Notes under the pieces: generated by a model
Told to the model about the DNA's origin: nothing
Database searches by the model: none
What the model saw: the letters and a program-made list of their open reading frames with translations, nothing else
DNA from: Aquatica leii
Lineage: Eukaryota; Arthropoda; Insecta; Coleoptera; Lampyridae
Length of the DNA: 64,000 nt
Direction: 5' to 3'
Assembly (NCBI GenBank): GCA_035610365.1
Contig: CM069433.1
Span: 176,716,882-176,780,881, forward strand
Shown here: piece after piece, positions 34,692 through 45,584 of the stretch
How positions within the stretch are numbered: position 1 is the first letter of the stretch
Layout: each line of letters starts with the position of its first letter
Translations under genes and position numbers: made by a program

Positions 34692-35944
34692 ATGCCGGTG
34701 ACGCGTTTGCAAGCAGTTAAAATGGATTCAAAAATACTTGAAATTCTCGAATCGATGAATAGAAAAATGGACAAAAATTCACAGAAAATTGAAGAAAAAC
34801 TGTCGGAGAATTCAAGAAAAATGAAAGAAAAACTTTCCGAACATTCTCAGAAAATGGAAGAAAATTCTAGAAGCTTAAAAGAAGAAATACGAACGAGCAT
34901 AGAAAATCAAATTAAAATTGTTCAAGAGGAAACCCAAGCAGATATGCTAAATTTGAAAGAAGAAATTTGCGAATCTGTGAATGAGAAAATAGAAGCAATA
35001 GAGGACAAATTAGAAGACAGAATAAAACTGATTGAAGAAAGAATGAAGCAAATGAATTATCACGCTGAAGGGAGCGTCACGAGTGAAGATTTAATAATTG
35101 ACCACCGTGAAGAAACCACCCACAAGTTTAAAGTTGTTCCACCAAATTTTGATAGTAAAGTTCTATGGTCAACCTACTACAAGCAGTTTTAAGCCGCAGC
35201 TACAGCTAATGGTTGGAGCAACAAGCAGAAAGCGACGTCTTTAATAGTGTCCTTACGTGAAGAAGCGCTTGGAATTTTACAAACTGTTCCTGACCACCTA
35301 CAAGAAAATTACGAACTCTTAATTTCACGATTAGAAATGAGATATGGAGATGCCCTTCTTCAACAACTCTATCAAGCTCAAATTAAAAGTCGGGTTCAGA
35401 AAGCTGCCGAAAGTCTTCAAGAGTTTGAGGCTTTGCCAGACTAACACGGCTTGCGGATCCTACAGCACCAGATACTATCTTGGAGCAGTTGGCTATTCAA
35501 ACCTTTGTAGACGGCCTCCGAGACAGCGAAACACAGCAGACTCTCCGGTTAGCTCAACCGAAGACGTTGGATGACGCTTTGGTGCATGCTTTGGAGTTTG
35601 AAGCAGCAAAACAAGCATCGCAACGAGATGGTCATAGACTCTGCTGTGCTGCAGAAGTACCCGCGCAAACACTGGAAAGCATCGAGGAAATAGCGCGACG
35701 AATACTTCGAGAAAGAGGAGTGACAACTTTGAACTGCGACGAAATAGGCCATGTACGCCGGCATCGTACCAAACCTAAGAAGAGGACAAGAAGAGCGCTC
35801 GAAAATTTGGAACGAGGCGAGCAAAAGAGACAAAAAGTAATCTCATCTAGTCAGACTCCGGAGATTACAATCCAAATGGCATCGCCTAGGGAGCAATTGC
35901 ATAGCATTTATCTCGATGGCAAGATCAATGGGAGAAGTGTCTAG
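34692..35944 (+). pseudogene. Gag and protease start of gypsy copy 2
   Basis: I use the ATG at 34692 because it begins MPVTR-QAVKMD as in copy 1, whereas the sequence upstream differs. The N-terminal half is a long Glu/Lys-rich coiled coil. A TAA at 35190-35192 replaces a Glu codon of copy 1, and a 4-nt deletion near 35430 shifts frame. From 35480 the frame runs through the retrotransposon Gag region straight into the start of the protease region without any shift, unlike copy 1. A TAG at 35942-35944 sits where copy 1 has Gln, two residues before the protease LVDTGA motif. A further TGA lies at 36035-36037. Confidence 0.85.
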
Positions 35945-36448
35945 TTACTGGTTGATACGGGAGCGACGAAGACCATCATTCGTCTTGACATCTTATTGGA
36001 AAACGAGAAGACATCACCAGTAACAGTACGACTTTGAACGGCGACGGGCGAAGAAATACCTACTCATGGACATGTCAAAGTAACCATTGGTTTGGGAAAT
36101 GGAGTACTCGACCATCAAGTACTGGTAGCCGACATCACGGAAGAAGTTATCCTGGGAATGGACGTGATAAAGAAGTATAGGTTCCATTTGGATATGAAGA
36201 ACGATGTCCTGAAGATCGACAATGAAGAAATTCCTTTTCATTCGTCAGAGAAGGCAGCCGTGCGAGTCTTATTGAGTAATGACGTGACTCTGCCGCAAGA
36301 ACTGAAAGTGTGGAGATGGCACGCCTGAATGGAAGTCTCCGGGAAGGCTACATACCCGCGATTGAACCAATGGAGGGCGGCTTAGTTGGAAAGGGACTAC
36401 TCGTTGGCAGAACTTTAGTACGAGTAAAGAAGACGATGCCAGAAGACC

Positions 36449-37735
36449 GTGGTAGGCCAATGCACGCCAGTATCACAAATTGTGAGATGCGTGAAGTCGA
36501 ACGAAGATACGTCGCCGAAGAAGTGTCCACAACATCTATTGGACATTCTTACCACCAAATGCCAAAACCTCAGCCAAGACCAGCTGGCTAAAGTTAAAGT
36601 GTTGATCCAAGAGTACCAAGATGTGTTCGCGCTGGAGAGTGGCTCCAAAGGAAGAACTAACGTAGTGAAACATAAAATTAATACCGGAGACGCTTGGCCG
36701 ATACGACAACATCCGCGCAGACTTCCTTTGGCGAAAAGAGAAGAAGCCGAACAAATAATTACGGATATGGAGAGAGAAGGCGTGATTGAACCTTCAAGTA
36801 GCCCATGGGCATCCCCAGTGGTACTCGTAAAGAAGAAGGATGGATCAACGAGTTTTTGCGTAGACTACAGGCAACTAAACGACGTGACCAAAACGGACAG
36901 CTACCTTTTACCCAGAATTGACGATACGCTAGACACCCTGTCAGGATCCCAGTGGTTTTCTACGTTAGATTTAAAGAGTGGATACTGGCAGGTAGAATTA
37001 GAACCCAAGGATCGTGAAAAAACAGTTTTTACGATCGGAACTGGTTTGTCGCAGTTCACTGTAATGCCCTTCGGCCTGTGTAATGCTCCTGCAACGTTCG
37101 ATTGTTTGATGGAGACCATCTTGCGCGGATTGTCTTGGAAGACGTGCTTGGTTTACCTGGACGTCGTGATCGTGTTTGGAAGGTCTTTTGAAGAACACTT
37201 GAACAACTTGAAGGAAGTGTTCCAGCGATTACGTGGGGCTAACCTCAAACTGAGCCCAAAGAAGTGCCACGTATTTAAGGAGGAAGTGCAATACCTTGGC
37301 CACGTTGTATCTAGAATGGAGTTCGAGAAGTTTATGAACTTATACGGAGGTTCTGGAAAAACTAGGTTCGGAGTTACCACCGAGAAACAACAAGACCTGT
37401 TCCAGACACAAAAAGATTACGCCATCGCACATTGCGTGAGCGAGGATCTTGACATGTCCAGAGGGGTTGCAGTCGTGTTTAAAAAGAAGTCTGGGCAGCT
37501 AGATGATTTACGAAGACAGCAACAGGCAGTCGGAAAAGTTTTAGGACTACGTGGTGACGGACGCGTCGTTTTCTATCTGATCACCAAGAAATACTCACGT
37601 ATCAAGCCGTTATACAAAGATCTGTGGCGAACATTATGGAGTCTCAAGAGAGAAATGGAGTTCCATCATGTTAAGAAACTGGCAGTACCCAAGCTTGGTT
37701 GTGGCTTAGATCAACTGAATTGGAGGACAGTTTGA
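36449..37735 (+). pseudogene. Pol remnant: RT fused in frame to macrodomain
   Basis: A 428-codon open frame containing the RT from the linker through VQYLGHVVSR, then immediately MEFEKFMNLYGG and the macrodomain to GCGLDQLNWRTV, where a TGA cuts it. The RT catalytic block reads YLDV in place of YLDD, so RT must be dead. The join results from deletion of about 690 codons relative to copy 1; TGGAGT occurs at both break points of copy 1, which points to a microhomology-mediated deletion. The macrodomain part differs from copy 1 at only about a dozen of ~137 residues and has the Lys-Lys of LITKKYS and the Asp of GCGLD. Confidence 0.85.
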
Positions 37736-37905
37736 AACATGTTGGAGGTCGTCTTCCGAGGAACAGGCATTTAAGTGTTGGTCTGTAGTTACCAACCAAG
37801 GAGAATATTGGGTCAGGAAAAGTACATTGAGTGTTACTTTTATGGTCAAGGAAGTTGCCGAAATGGGGTAAGCTGTCGCATCCAGTCTCCTGTTTTTTTT
37901 TTAGA
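37736..37905 (+). pseudogene. End of the macrodomain and broken CCCH finger, copy 2
   Basis: After the TGA at 37733-37735, translation in the same frame continues with NMLEVVFRGTG, a second stop, VLVCSYQPRRILGQEK and CYFYGQGSCRNG, matching the C-terminus of copy 1. The third Cys is present, but the segment with the zinc-binding His is deleted and the sequence jumps to the following basic segment before a poly-T run. The zinc finger is therefore non-functional in this copy. Confidence 0.75.
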
Positions 37906-37924
37906 CATAAAACTTTCACCATAA

Positions 37925-38065
37925 AACATTAAATTATTTTTTTGGGTAAATGGTGTATATTTATTTAGAAATACAATTGCTAGCTTTCGAACTTTGTCTA
38001 AATTCTTCGTCATATTTTTAGTCAATTAAATAAATTAGTTTTAATAATAATAAATTCGTAACAGT
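37925..38065. repeat. PLE terminal fragment (-) and 3' LTR remnant
   Basis: Bases 37935-38010 on the minus strand read TGACGAAGAATTTAGACAAA then GTTCGAAAGCTAG, the same PLE-end pattern as at 25756 and 21340. Bases 38012-38065 match the last part of the 5' LTR (TTTTAATAATAATAAATTCG, then TAACA). Thus a PLE end replaced most of the 3' LTR. Confidence 0.65.
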
Positions 38066-38371
38066 ATCAAATAAAATGCACGAAAAGTAAAAAATAATGA
38101 TTTAATTTATTTAAATTGAACGACGAAATTTTTATTTACATAAAATTATTTTTTGAAGTCAGTATCAAACATTTGTGTTGAATCTATTATAACTCTCAAA
38201 GGTAATGCTCAAAAACAACCTTAATTCTACGTTAATGTCTTACATGGCATCGACTTCAAAACGTAAATTTATGTAAATAAAAATTTCGTCGTTTAATTGT
38301 AACTAAATTAAATTATTTTATACTTTTTAGTTCATTTTTTGAAGTCGGTTCTTGTTTTTTGTTAAAAAAAC

Positions 38372-38673
38372 TAGAAAAATGCAGTGGAGAATTAAATTTC
38401 GTAAATAGATTTTATACTATTTTTTGCTACACTTGAACACATCGTACACGTGTTATACCGATTAATCACTACTAAACTGCGTCCTATAACAGCGCGAGCG
38501 CTTTCCCACTTTAATTCTAAACATTTTCAACAGTTAACAAATTATGTTGTGTTGTTTTTTTACGCACAAACGTTTCTATGTTTTCTGGGTTTATTTTGCG
38601 TAATCGACTATGATTACAATTTGACTGAAACATTTACTGCTTTAAGTTAAGTCAATGTTATCTTGCCACTACA
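38372..38673. other. Unassigned stretch
   Basis: A 66-codon frame at 38450-38650 (+) has no recognised motif. Confidence 0.25.
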
Positions 38674-38677
38674 ATAT

Positions 38678-39123
38678 TGTTGCACGATTCTTGCGAACTT
38701 AAACTTTATTTTATTTTACATTTAAACACGATACATGATTATTATACATAACTAAACTTACTAAAGCTAAAATAAAACTCAACAAACTAAGAAAATAATA
38801 AGTAACTAATTAATAAAAAAAATATTTACTAAATTAATTTATTTAACACTGCAAATTTTTATATAATAACCGTTTGCGATAACTACATCCAAATTTATTT
38901 GTTTTTAATTTCTACGGCATGCATACAACACTAAATTTGCACTTTTTATTTATGTAAAACTGGCGCGTTATTTTATAAGACTGAACCATAGAATTCATAT
39001 TATTTATTGTATGACTGAACTAAGTTTAACTTTTTTTTTACTTCTCTTTTAACGCCGACTAGAACATTTCGACGCTTTCGATACTGATTAGAACGATTAG
39101 GAACATTTCTGGAAAATGCGACA
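38678..39123 (-). mobile_element. Solo LTR, gypsy-like (446 bp)
   Basis: Starts TGTTGCACGATTC and ends AAAATGCGACA (inverted TGTTGC/GCGACA ends), flanked by ATAT at 38674-38677 and 39124-39127. Base composition and layout resemble the other solo LTRs, with AGAACATTTC-type segments near the end as at 20690. The orientation is inferred from that resemblance. No internal element is attached. Confidence 0.6.
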
Positions 39124-39127
39124 ATAT

Positions 39128-40525
39128 TTTATTATTTTGTTTTGATTTGTGTTTAACTTAATTTATAAGTATACATGCAGTACTATTTTAAAGATTAATC
39201 AACCGAAATGAATTCTAATAGTCTTAAAGAATTAAACATGTAAATGAAAAAGTTGTTTATGAATATCATATAACTTGCTGTTAATTTATTTAATTAGTTT
39301 CCGTGTCAATTGTAAATCGGGCAGAACGCTTACAACTTGTTTTTAACATAGGCTTGATTTAAACCCGGAAAAGTTTTGAATTGAAGCACATAACTGACAG
39401 ACATTAAAAAGGTTTGGTACTAAAAATTTTGTTGAGTGTAAATTGTGACTACGTCTACTATTTAAATTAATTTTTTTAGTAACTAATTTTTGAATCTAAT
39501 ATATAAAGAAACAATTGGATATTAGTTATTTAAATTTAAATACATACAGTACTAATTTGAAAGTAAAAAGTATTTGTAAAAATAGAGAATGTAAAGAAAA
39601 TGCTTAGTAACAATTTCAGTTAAAGTTTTCTATACAAAAATGGATTAGTGAGCGTTTCATCAAAATAATTAATACTAATATGTTTTTAGACATTTTGGTG
39701 TTACGCTTTGTTACTAAACGCTTTCGAACTGGTTATATCAAATAATCATATTTTAAAGACATTATCAACAAAGTCATTTTTTACATGAATATGATTAATT
39801 GTTATTAGTCTCATTATAGAATAGTACACACAAAACTCTTTTTAACGCGAGATATTTAAGATTTTGTTATGCGTCATTATTCATCTTTTTTTAAATTAAT
39901 TTTTATGGTCCAACTTTTAGAAAAGCACTACATTTAAAAGTTCAAGGATAAAATGGTAGTTTAACCCTATTAGGTGTCAAAGAAATACAAGGTTATTCTG
40001 ATATATTTTTGAATAAATTATTCAAAACGCCAATTCCAAAGAAGATAGATAGCAGGTATTAGACTGTTGCTCAGTAGTTTTAAACTATAGCAAATGAAAA
40101 TAAAAAACAAACACTGTGTTAATTAACAAGGAGTGTTTATTTTTTGTTTAATAATTTGTAATAAATAAAAGTCAAACATTTTAAAGCGTAAATTTTAAAT
40201 TATAACTAATTAACAGTCATTAAGCATTTAGATGCCATCAATGAGATTTTTCGTCGCGAAACTAATCAAAATTTATGTATTGGTCAACGGTAACAAATGC
40301 AAAATTGGCAATGGTTTATTTTAAAATTGTTCTTTGTGGTTTTAACATTAAACGATTTGTAATAATTTGTTTTGGTTAAAAGATTAAATAACCACTGACT
40401 CAGACAAAGTAAAATTTTAGTTAACCAAAAGTTGATTTGTATTTAACAACACATTTAACAATGTTTAAACTACTGTTTAAACACGTTTTACTTAATCATA
40501 CAAAAAAAAACACTTTGTTTTAACT
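39128..40525. other. Unassigned AT-rich stretch of 1.4 kb
   Basis: No frame of 60 codons or more and no repeat ends recognised. Confidence 0.4.
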
Positions 40526-40837
40526 ATTAAATTTGTATGTGGAAATATATACGCCAATATAAACTGAAGAATCATATTATTATGACAACACTCCAATCAT
40601 TTTTTTATCACTAGGTATACATGATTTTGTTCATAATAAATGGATTAGATATAAAAAATACCAACACCTTCCCTTAATCCATTGATTATTTTAAATTAAA
40701 GTTTTCAACACATAACTTATGCTTTATACTAGGCAGACTTTTTGTGAGATCATCAGCTACCATCAACGAATTTCTATGAGACCTTTCGAAACTACTTTTC
40801 TAACATAATGATATCTGTATCTATATGTTTTGTTCTA

Positions 40838-41400
40838 TTATGATATATGTATATGGTCTTTTACTAATTCTGCAGCACTTTGGCTATAATTGAACACAAC
40901 AATAAAGATTCTTAATTCACAAAATTCTGAAAGAAACCTTCTAACAAAAACGGCTTCTTTAGTTGCTTTTGAAATAGCAATGTACTCAGCCTCTGTACTT
41001 GAGAGTGCTAGACAAGATTGCTTTTGTGATTTCATAGATATCGCACTATTTCCAACTTTGAAAACAGTATGACTTTCTGTCACAAATATAATTTGAAAAA
41101 ACAGCATCTACAAAACCTACAATGTTACCTGATTTTCAAACGTTAAACTTTTATTAACAGTCTCCTTTAAATACCTTAAAATCCTTTTAGCATTTAGCAT
41201 TTGATATGAAACATTCAAGAAACTTTCTTCATTTCGTTTGAGTTTTAAACCTATTTTAATAGGTTTTAAAACAGTTATCGCGTCTTTCATTTCAAATTTA
41301 TGCAATAAATCTAATATGTATTGCTTTTGATAAATCATTATTACATTATTTTTCTTATCATGTTCAACATTTAATCCCAAAAAATGTTTTATCTTTTAGC
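40838..41400 (-). pseudogene. Copia RNase H region
   Basis: The frame 41117-41380 has LGLNVEHDKKNNVIMIYQKQYILDLL-like sequence (conserved after the RT), AKRILRYLK and LTFE. The frame 40838-41107 has CLALSSTEAEYIAISKATKEA, the RNase H active-site Glu block (SSTEAEY), and a terminal VKDHIHIS that corresponds to the K-HI-x-(I/V) block. Several frames are broken in between. It ends about 170 bases before the 3' LTR. Confidence 0.85.
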
Positions 41401-41459
41401 TTAAACATTCTTGATAGCTCATTTTTGACATTATTCTTCACAGTTACGTTATTTGAAGA

Positions 41460-41936
41460 TAAAAGCAAATCATCAACATATACACATAACAATAATTATA
41501 ATAGACTAATTCTCAAGTTTAAAGAAAATGCAAGGTTCATAATTTGATCGAGTGAAACCTAATTTTAACAAAACATTACTAATTTTGTTATTCCACACGC
41601 TTGAAGACTGCTTTAAACCGTAAATTGCTTTTTTAAGTAAGCAAGCAATATTTTTATTTGTTTCATCAATGAAATATGCTGGCTGATTCATATAAATTGT
41701 TTCAGAGATTTCTCCGTTAAGAAAAGCTGAGTCAAAATCTATGTGATCAATCTCTAAATCAAATTTCACAGACAACGTAAACATTATTCTTATTGTACAA
41801 TTACGTATCATTGGTGAAAAAGTTTCGTTGTAGTCAACTCCGTACTCTTGAGTAAAGCCCTTGACAACTAGTCGAGCTTTGTAACGTTTCCTGCCATTTG
41901 AACCATTCTTAAGACAAAATACCCATTTATTTCTAA
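41460..41936 (-). pseudogene. Copia reverse transcriptase
   Basis: Resuming at 41936, the frame reads RNKWVFCLKNGSNGRKRYKA, then GFTQEYGVDYNETFSPM, IDFDSAFLNGEI, YGLKQSSSVWN and KLGFTRSNYEPCIFF, all core RVT_2 blocks. The catalytic YVDDLLL lies at about 41467-41490 after a stop at 41506-41508 (the TAG after KLEN) that splits the frame. Annotating a start Met in this stretch would be wrong, because the first codons upstream of 41936 come from the Helitron. Confidence 0.88.
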
Positions 41937-42441
41937 CTAGCTGACCCGGCAATCTTCGTTCCGCCTAATAGTCAATGAATGTCGTGTTACTTATTAGCTG
42001 AACTAAATTTATGATTTTATGGAAGTAATACAATGAATATAAAATAATTATTAAGTGCAGCACTTTATTAAGGTATTAACACAAAAAAAATATAAAAATA
42101 CAAAAATCAACTATATTAATTGGTTTAATTCTCTTCATTGAAACACCTTGTAATATAATGTCTTTGTTTGCTACACACTCAATTGATTTGAATGAATGCA
42201 GAGTACCAACGATTTAATTCTGAATTATACAGTTTAAGTTATCCACATCTTTATTCTTAGTCGCCAAAATTGCTCGCTCACCTAACCATTTGTTATTTGT
42301 GTGGTTAGCAATGATGTTCGGAAAAACTTTGCTGATGAGCTCTTCTTTCGATGAGACAAAATTAAAAAAATTCTGAGGAAATTAAATCAATCCGCTCGAT
42401 TCGTCGACAAGAACACGGCCATTACCGATAGTCAGCAATTA

Positions 42442-42708
42442 TTACTTGGAGAAATCTTTAGCATGTAGGTCGTTCAACAATGCAACTCTCATGTTTGCTG
42501 TCAGTTGAAGTTTCTTTACATAGCGCCACAAATTTGAAGAATTTAGGCAAGCGTTTATTTTATCGGCAGCAGTCGATCTTGGAATGACTGGCAGTGTTTG
42601 GCGGAAATCGCCAGATAGTAAAATCATTGCGCCACCAAAACTTCTCGAGTCATTGCGCAGATCTTTTAAGGTTTGATCAAAAGGTTTCAATGCGCGTTTG
42701 TGCGCCAT
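42442..42708 (-). pseudogene. Helitron Pif1-type helicase fragment
   Basis: The frame reads MAHKRALKPFDQTLKDLRND then FGGAMILLSGDFRQTLPVI, the Pif1/Helitron helicase motif with GDFRQ-x-LPV, and RYVKKLQLTANMR. The Walker B Asp-Glu comes just before this frame, near 42710-42720, across a change of frame. The C-terminal helicase motifs have been lost before the 3' end at 41937. Confidence 0.85.
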
Positions 42709-42765
42709 TGTGCATTCGTCCCAGATGATGATTTTTGAGGCTACTAAAATTTTTGCTATTGCAGA

Positions 42766-44323
42766 TTATTTTGCAATGTTACATGTTGGTTGTTCAGTAG
42801 TTTGAAGATTTAATGGAAATTTTAACGCTGAATTAGCCGTACGGCATTCTAACAACGTGGCCGCTATTCCAGAAGAAGCAACTGCTACCGCAATTTTGGA
42901 TCTCGCACGAACAGTGGCCAAATTCAATGACATGAGGAATGTTTTTCCAGTTCCACCAGCGGCATTCAGGAAAAATAACCCACCATTTCCATCATCAATT
43001 GCATTAATTAATGTGTCATAGACATTTTTCTGATTTGGGTTCAACAGGGATACATTCGTTTGAACTGATTGGTTTAATTTATGTCGATTATATTCACGTT
43101 TACGTTCCAATTCTCTATTAAATGCGTCATTCATTCCGCTATCTGGTCGAATTCTTTCGACTAACCAAATAAGAATGTGTGCATGCGGCAAGCCCGGTTT
43201 TTGCCATTTGATTGAATACATCCAGCATCGAGTAATCCCAAAGACGTGTTGCTTAACAATGTAATTATTCAGAAAAACGGATTTTTTGCTTAAAAACTCG
43301 TGCGGTGATGTCGTGCCCATCACTTGATGTTTGTCCGGGGAGCAGTATTTGAACAATTTCTATCCATTTAAGATTACACGTAAATGTAATGAATAGGTCT
43401 GGCCGACTATAATGACAAACATATGTCATTGCATCTTCCGCAAATTCATGCATGTGACGCGGGCTACTTATGTATGTCGCCGGTAAAATAGTCAATCGAC
43501 CAACAATAGCTGCATCTCCTTCGGTTCTAATTACATCGCGTAAATGAATATACTCTTCCGAACGCAATTTAGCTTGGTTCAACCTAATGAAAGTTAGGCG
43601 CTCTGTTTTGATTTTGACGTACATGTCAACGCAATATTGTTCAAACAATCGACGAAATCGCAACAAATAGTTGTCAGCATTTTGACGAATCATCAAACGA
43701 TATGCGTAATTATTCATCGAACTAACTTTCTTGTTAGTTTCCTCGCCTGAAATAAATACAGTAAAATTAATATTTTAGAAGTAAAACTTACGTTTATATT
43801 TCTTGAAAGGGTAGACAGACTTTGACCGCTAAATCCCCAAAGTTACTTTTAGCATTCTATGGTATTGATACATACTCATCATTTAATGGATTAATAATCT
43901 TGATATTGAAGTGGTAATTATTGTCTCCTTGCCAAAACATCAGCGGGTATTGCAACGTGTCATATATTTTTTTTAGTTGCCCAGTATTGCGACGTGTAAG
44001 CACAATATCACGTGTGTCCAAGTTTTCACCAACAATTAGGATTGCTACTTCATTTATTGTTGGAGCGTTAAATGTACGTTCGTGTGTTCCAGCTGGTCGT
44101 TTATCAGCTCTGATCACGACTTTGTAATCATCGTTTGGCACGCGCTCCAACGCAGTCTTAAACAGACTGACCAATGCATAATGTTCATAAAGCAGTTGTT
44201 GTAGATCTTAAAGAATTTTTTCATCGCTGTGTTGATCTCTTCACGCCGATCAAGTTGCTTCTCCATATTGCCCATGAAGTATATTTGTAAGAATTTATGT
44301 TGTGCATCTTCAAGAGGTTGCAA
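42766..44323 (-). pseudogene. Helitron Rep (HUH) and start of helicase
   Basis: Frames at 43857-44174 (TFNAPTINEVAILIVGE, the Helitron N-terminal segment), 43265-43717 (Rep N-domain with ILPATYISSPRHMHEF and PDLFITFTCN) and 42766-43356 run in order. The last carries the Rep motif QKPGLPHAHILIWL, in which HAH stands for the usual H-x-H metal ligands, and soon after it helicase motif I, NAAGGTGKTFL (Walker A). Most of the sequence between the Rep catalytic Tyr region and the helicase has been deleted, so the Tyr pair is not visible. Frameshifts separate the pieces. Confidence 0.88.
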
Positions 44324-44577
44324 TGATCCAATTTGATGGTGAATCTAGCTTTGTATCGGTAAGTCGAGAGCAAAGACAGTAGTTATTATTGATTTAGAAT
44401 CTCATGTTTATATTAATACTATTATCTTTTTTAGAGACAAATACAGATACCTAACAAACTACATCTTAGCAAATTTTCTATCATAATAGAAAATTAACAT
44501 TACTTTGAATTTTGGATTAAATCCGTGTTCTTCTGGAATTTCCGTTCCAAATAAAGTCATTTGAAAACAGTCATTGA

Positions 44578-44796
44578 GTGTTCGCTAGAAAATGTTGTGA
44601 TTCTGGTGTTTCGCCACGAAGCAAGGAATGCAATGACTCTGGTGGCGGAACCAATAATGGCAATTTCACTTTGCTATTAAGGCAGCACAATTCAGTCGTT
44701 TCTCCAGCAAACTTCAATGCCCCACAATGCTCGCAAACTACGTCCATTAGACTGCGAGGTTGCGAGCGAGCTGTAGTTAATTGTGCAATCGTATAA
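44578..44796 (-). pseudogene. Helitron N-terminal zinc-finger segment
   Basis: On the minus strand the coding reads CEHCGALKFAGETTE, then CC-x-NSKVKLPLLVPPPESL. This is the C-x2-C...C zinc segment and the (G/S)KV-x-LP-x-(L/V)-x-PPP block that opens Helitron Rep-helicase proteins. The plus-strand frame here is a shadow. Confidence 0.8.
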
Positions 44797-45584
44797 AAAC
44801 GCTGCTCGATTCAAATCAACACTTGAAGTATTTTTTTTGCACTTCGAAGATTATCTCGTTGTTGCTAGATAAGCTCTACGAATTCACGTTTCTAATCTAG
44901 CCGTTTCGCGGGCCGCCTCTCTTTGTTCTTGTGTTTGAAACGCACGAAGTATGACCCTACTTCGTGCCAAACCAAGGCGGCGCTCTTCTCGTGCAATTTG
45001 TCGTTCTTCATCAGTTAAATGATTTGTAATGTAGCCTAATTGCATTACGGCTCCGTTGGGAAAGACAAGATCTTCTTGGTTGCGTTAATTTATAAAACAA
45101 ATTAATAATAATCCTCACAAAACAAATCACAGACAACTTGCGCGACGTAAAAGTGAGACCAATCGATTTGACAGTTTTTGTTTTTTTCATTTGTTCATTT
45201 ATTATTTGTTCCTTATTTAAGGAGATTGATATACATTTCTGAACCAACGCATTAATATTTGACAACCAATAAATATCTCAATCTTTTTTCAACTGACACT
45301 ATTCTATACCTTTATTTAAATACGTTCTTATATTGAGAGGAGAGTTTACCGTATCGACTGGATAAACATTAAATGTTTGACAGGTACCTACGAAATTCAC
45401 GAACATTTTGTATAGGAAAATATTTTTTATTTTATTTAATTTTTTTGTCAATTTTCCATTGTTTTTAATAGTTATTCTGCTATTCCGGACGGAGATAAAT
45501 CCAACAAATCAAAAACCATAAAAGTCGGTCCAGTCGTTCTCGAGTTCGAACAAACTTGACTTTGTTTTATATATTAAGATGATT

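Larger units (their letters stand above)
33976..38065 (+). mobile_element. Gypsy element copy 2 (macrodomain family), decayed
   Basis: Target duplications GTAT at 33972-33975 and 38066-38069 mark the insertion. The 5' LTR is 33976-34433 (TGAAACG...CGTAACA). Gag and Pol remnants follow, and the 3' LTR is reduced to its last ~55 bases. Compared with copy 1 there are at least three nonsense changes, several indels, a ~42-nt deletion near 36437 and a ~2.1-kb deletion that removes the end of RT, RNase H and integrase. The macrodomain survives. The element is inserted in a MITE. Confidence 0.9.
33933..38370. mobile_element. Palindromic MITE, split by gypsy copy 2
   Basis: The left piece 33933-33975 starts TTTTTTTTAACAAACAAAAA and contains GAACCGACT. 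The right piece 38066-38370 ends with GAAGTCGGTTCTTGTTTTTT and GTTAAAAAAA, the inverted complement. Internally, 38070-38160 and 38250-38345 are also inverted copies (shared GACGAAATTTTTATTTACATA). Joined across the gypsy element, the MITE would be about 340 bp and nearly palindromic. Confidence 0.75.
41937..45579 (-). mobile_element. Helitron with exact ends, inside copia RT
   Basis: On the minus strand the insert starts TCTTAATATATAAAAC and ends GCCGGGTCAGCTAG. It lies between A and T of the copia sequence, and removing it restores a continuous RVT_2 frame (PPNKKII then RNKWVF). 5'-TC, 3'-CTRR (here CTAG) and insertion between A and T with no target duplication are the hallmarks of Helitrons. 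The GGCGGAACG...GCC stretch just before the CTAG can form the usual short 3' hairpin. It encodes broken Rep and helicase pieces. Confidence 0.92.

Noticed and set aside
38450-38650. A 66-codon plus-strand frame as a gene
   Set aside because: No motif, no conserved neighbour, flanked by a MITE and a solo LTR.
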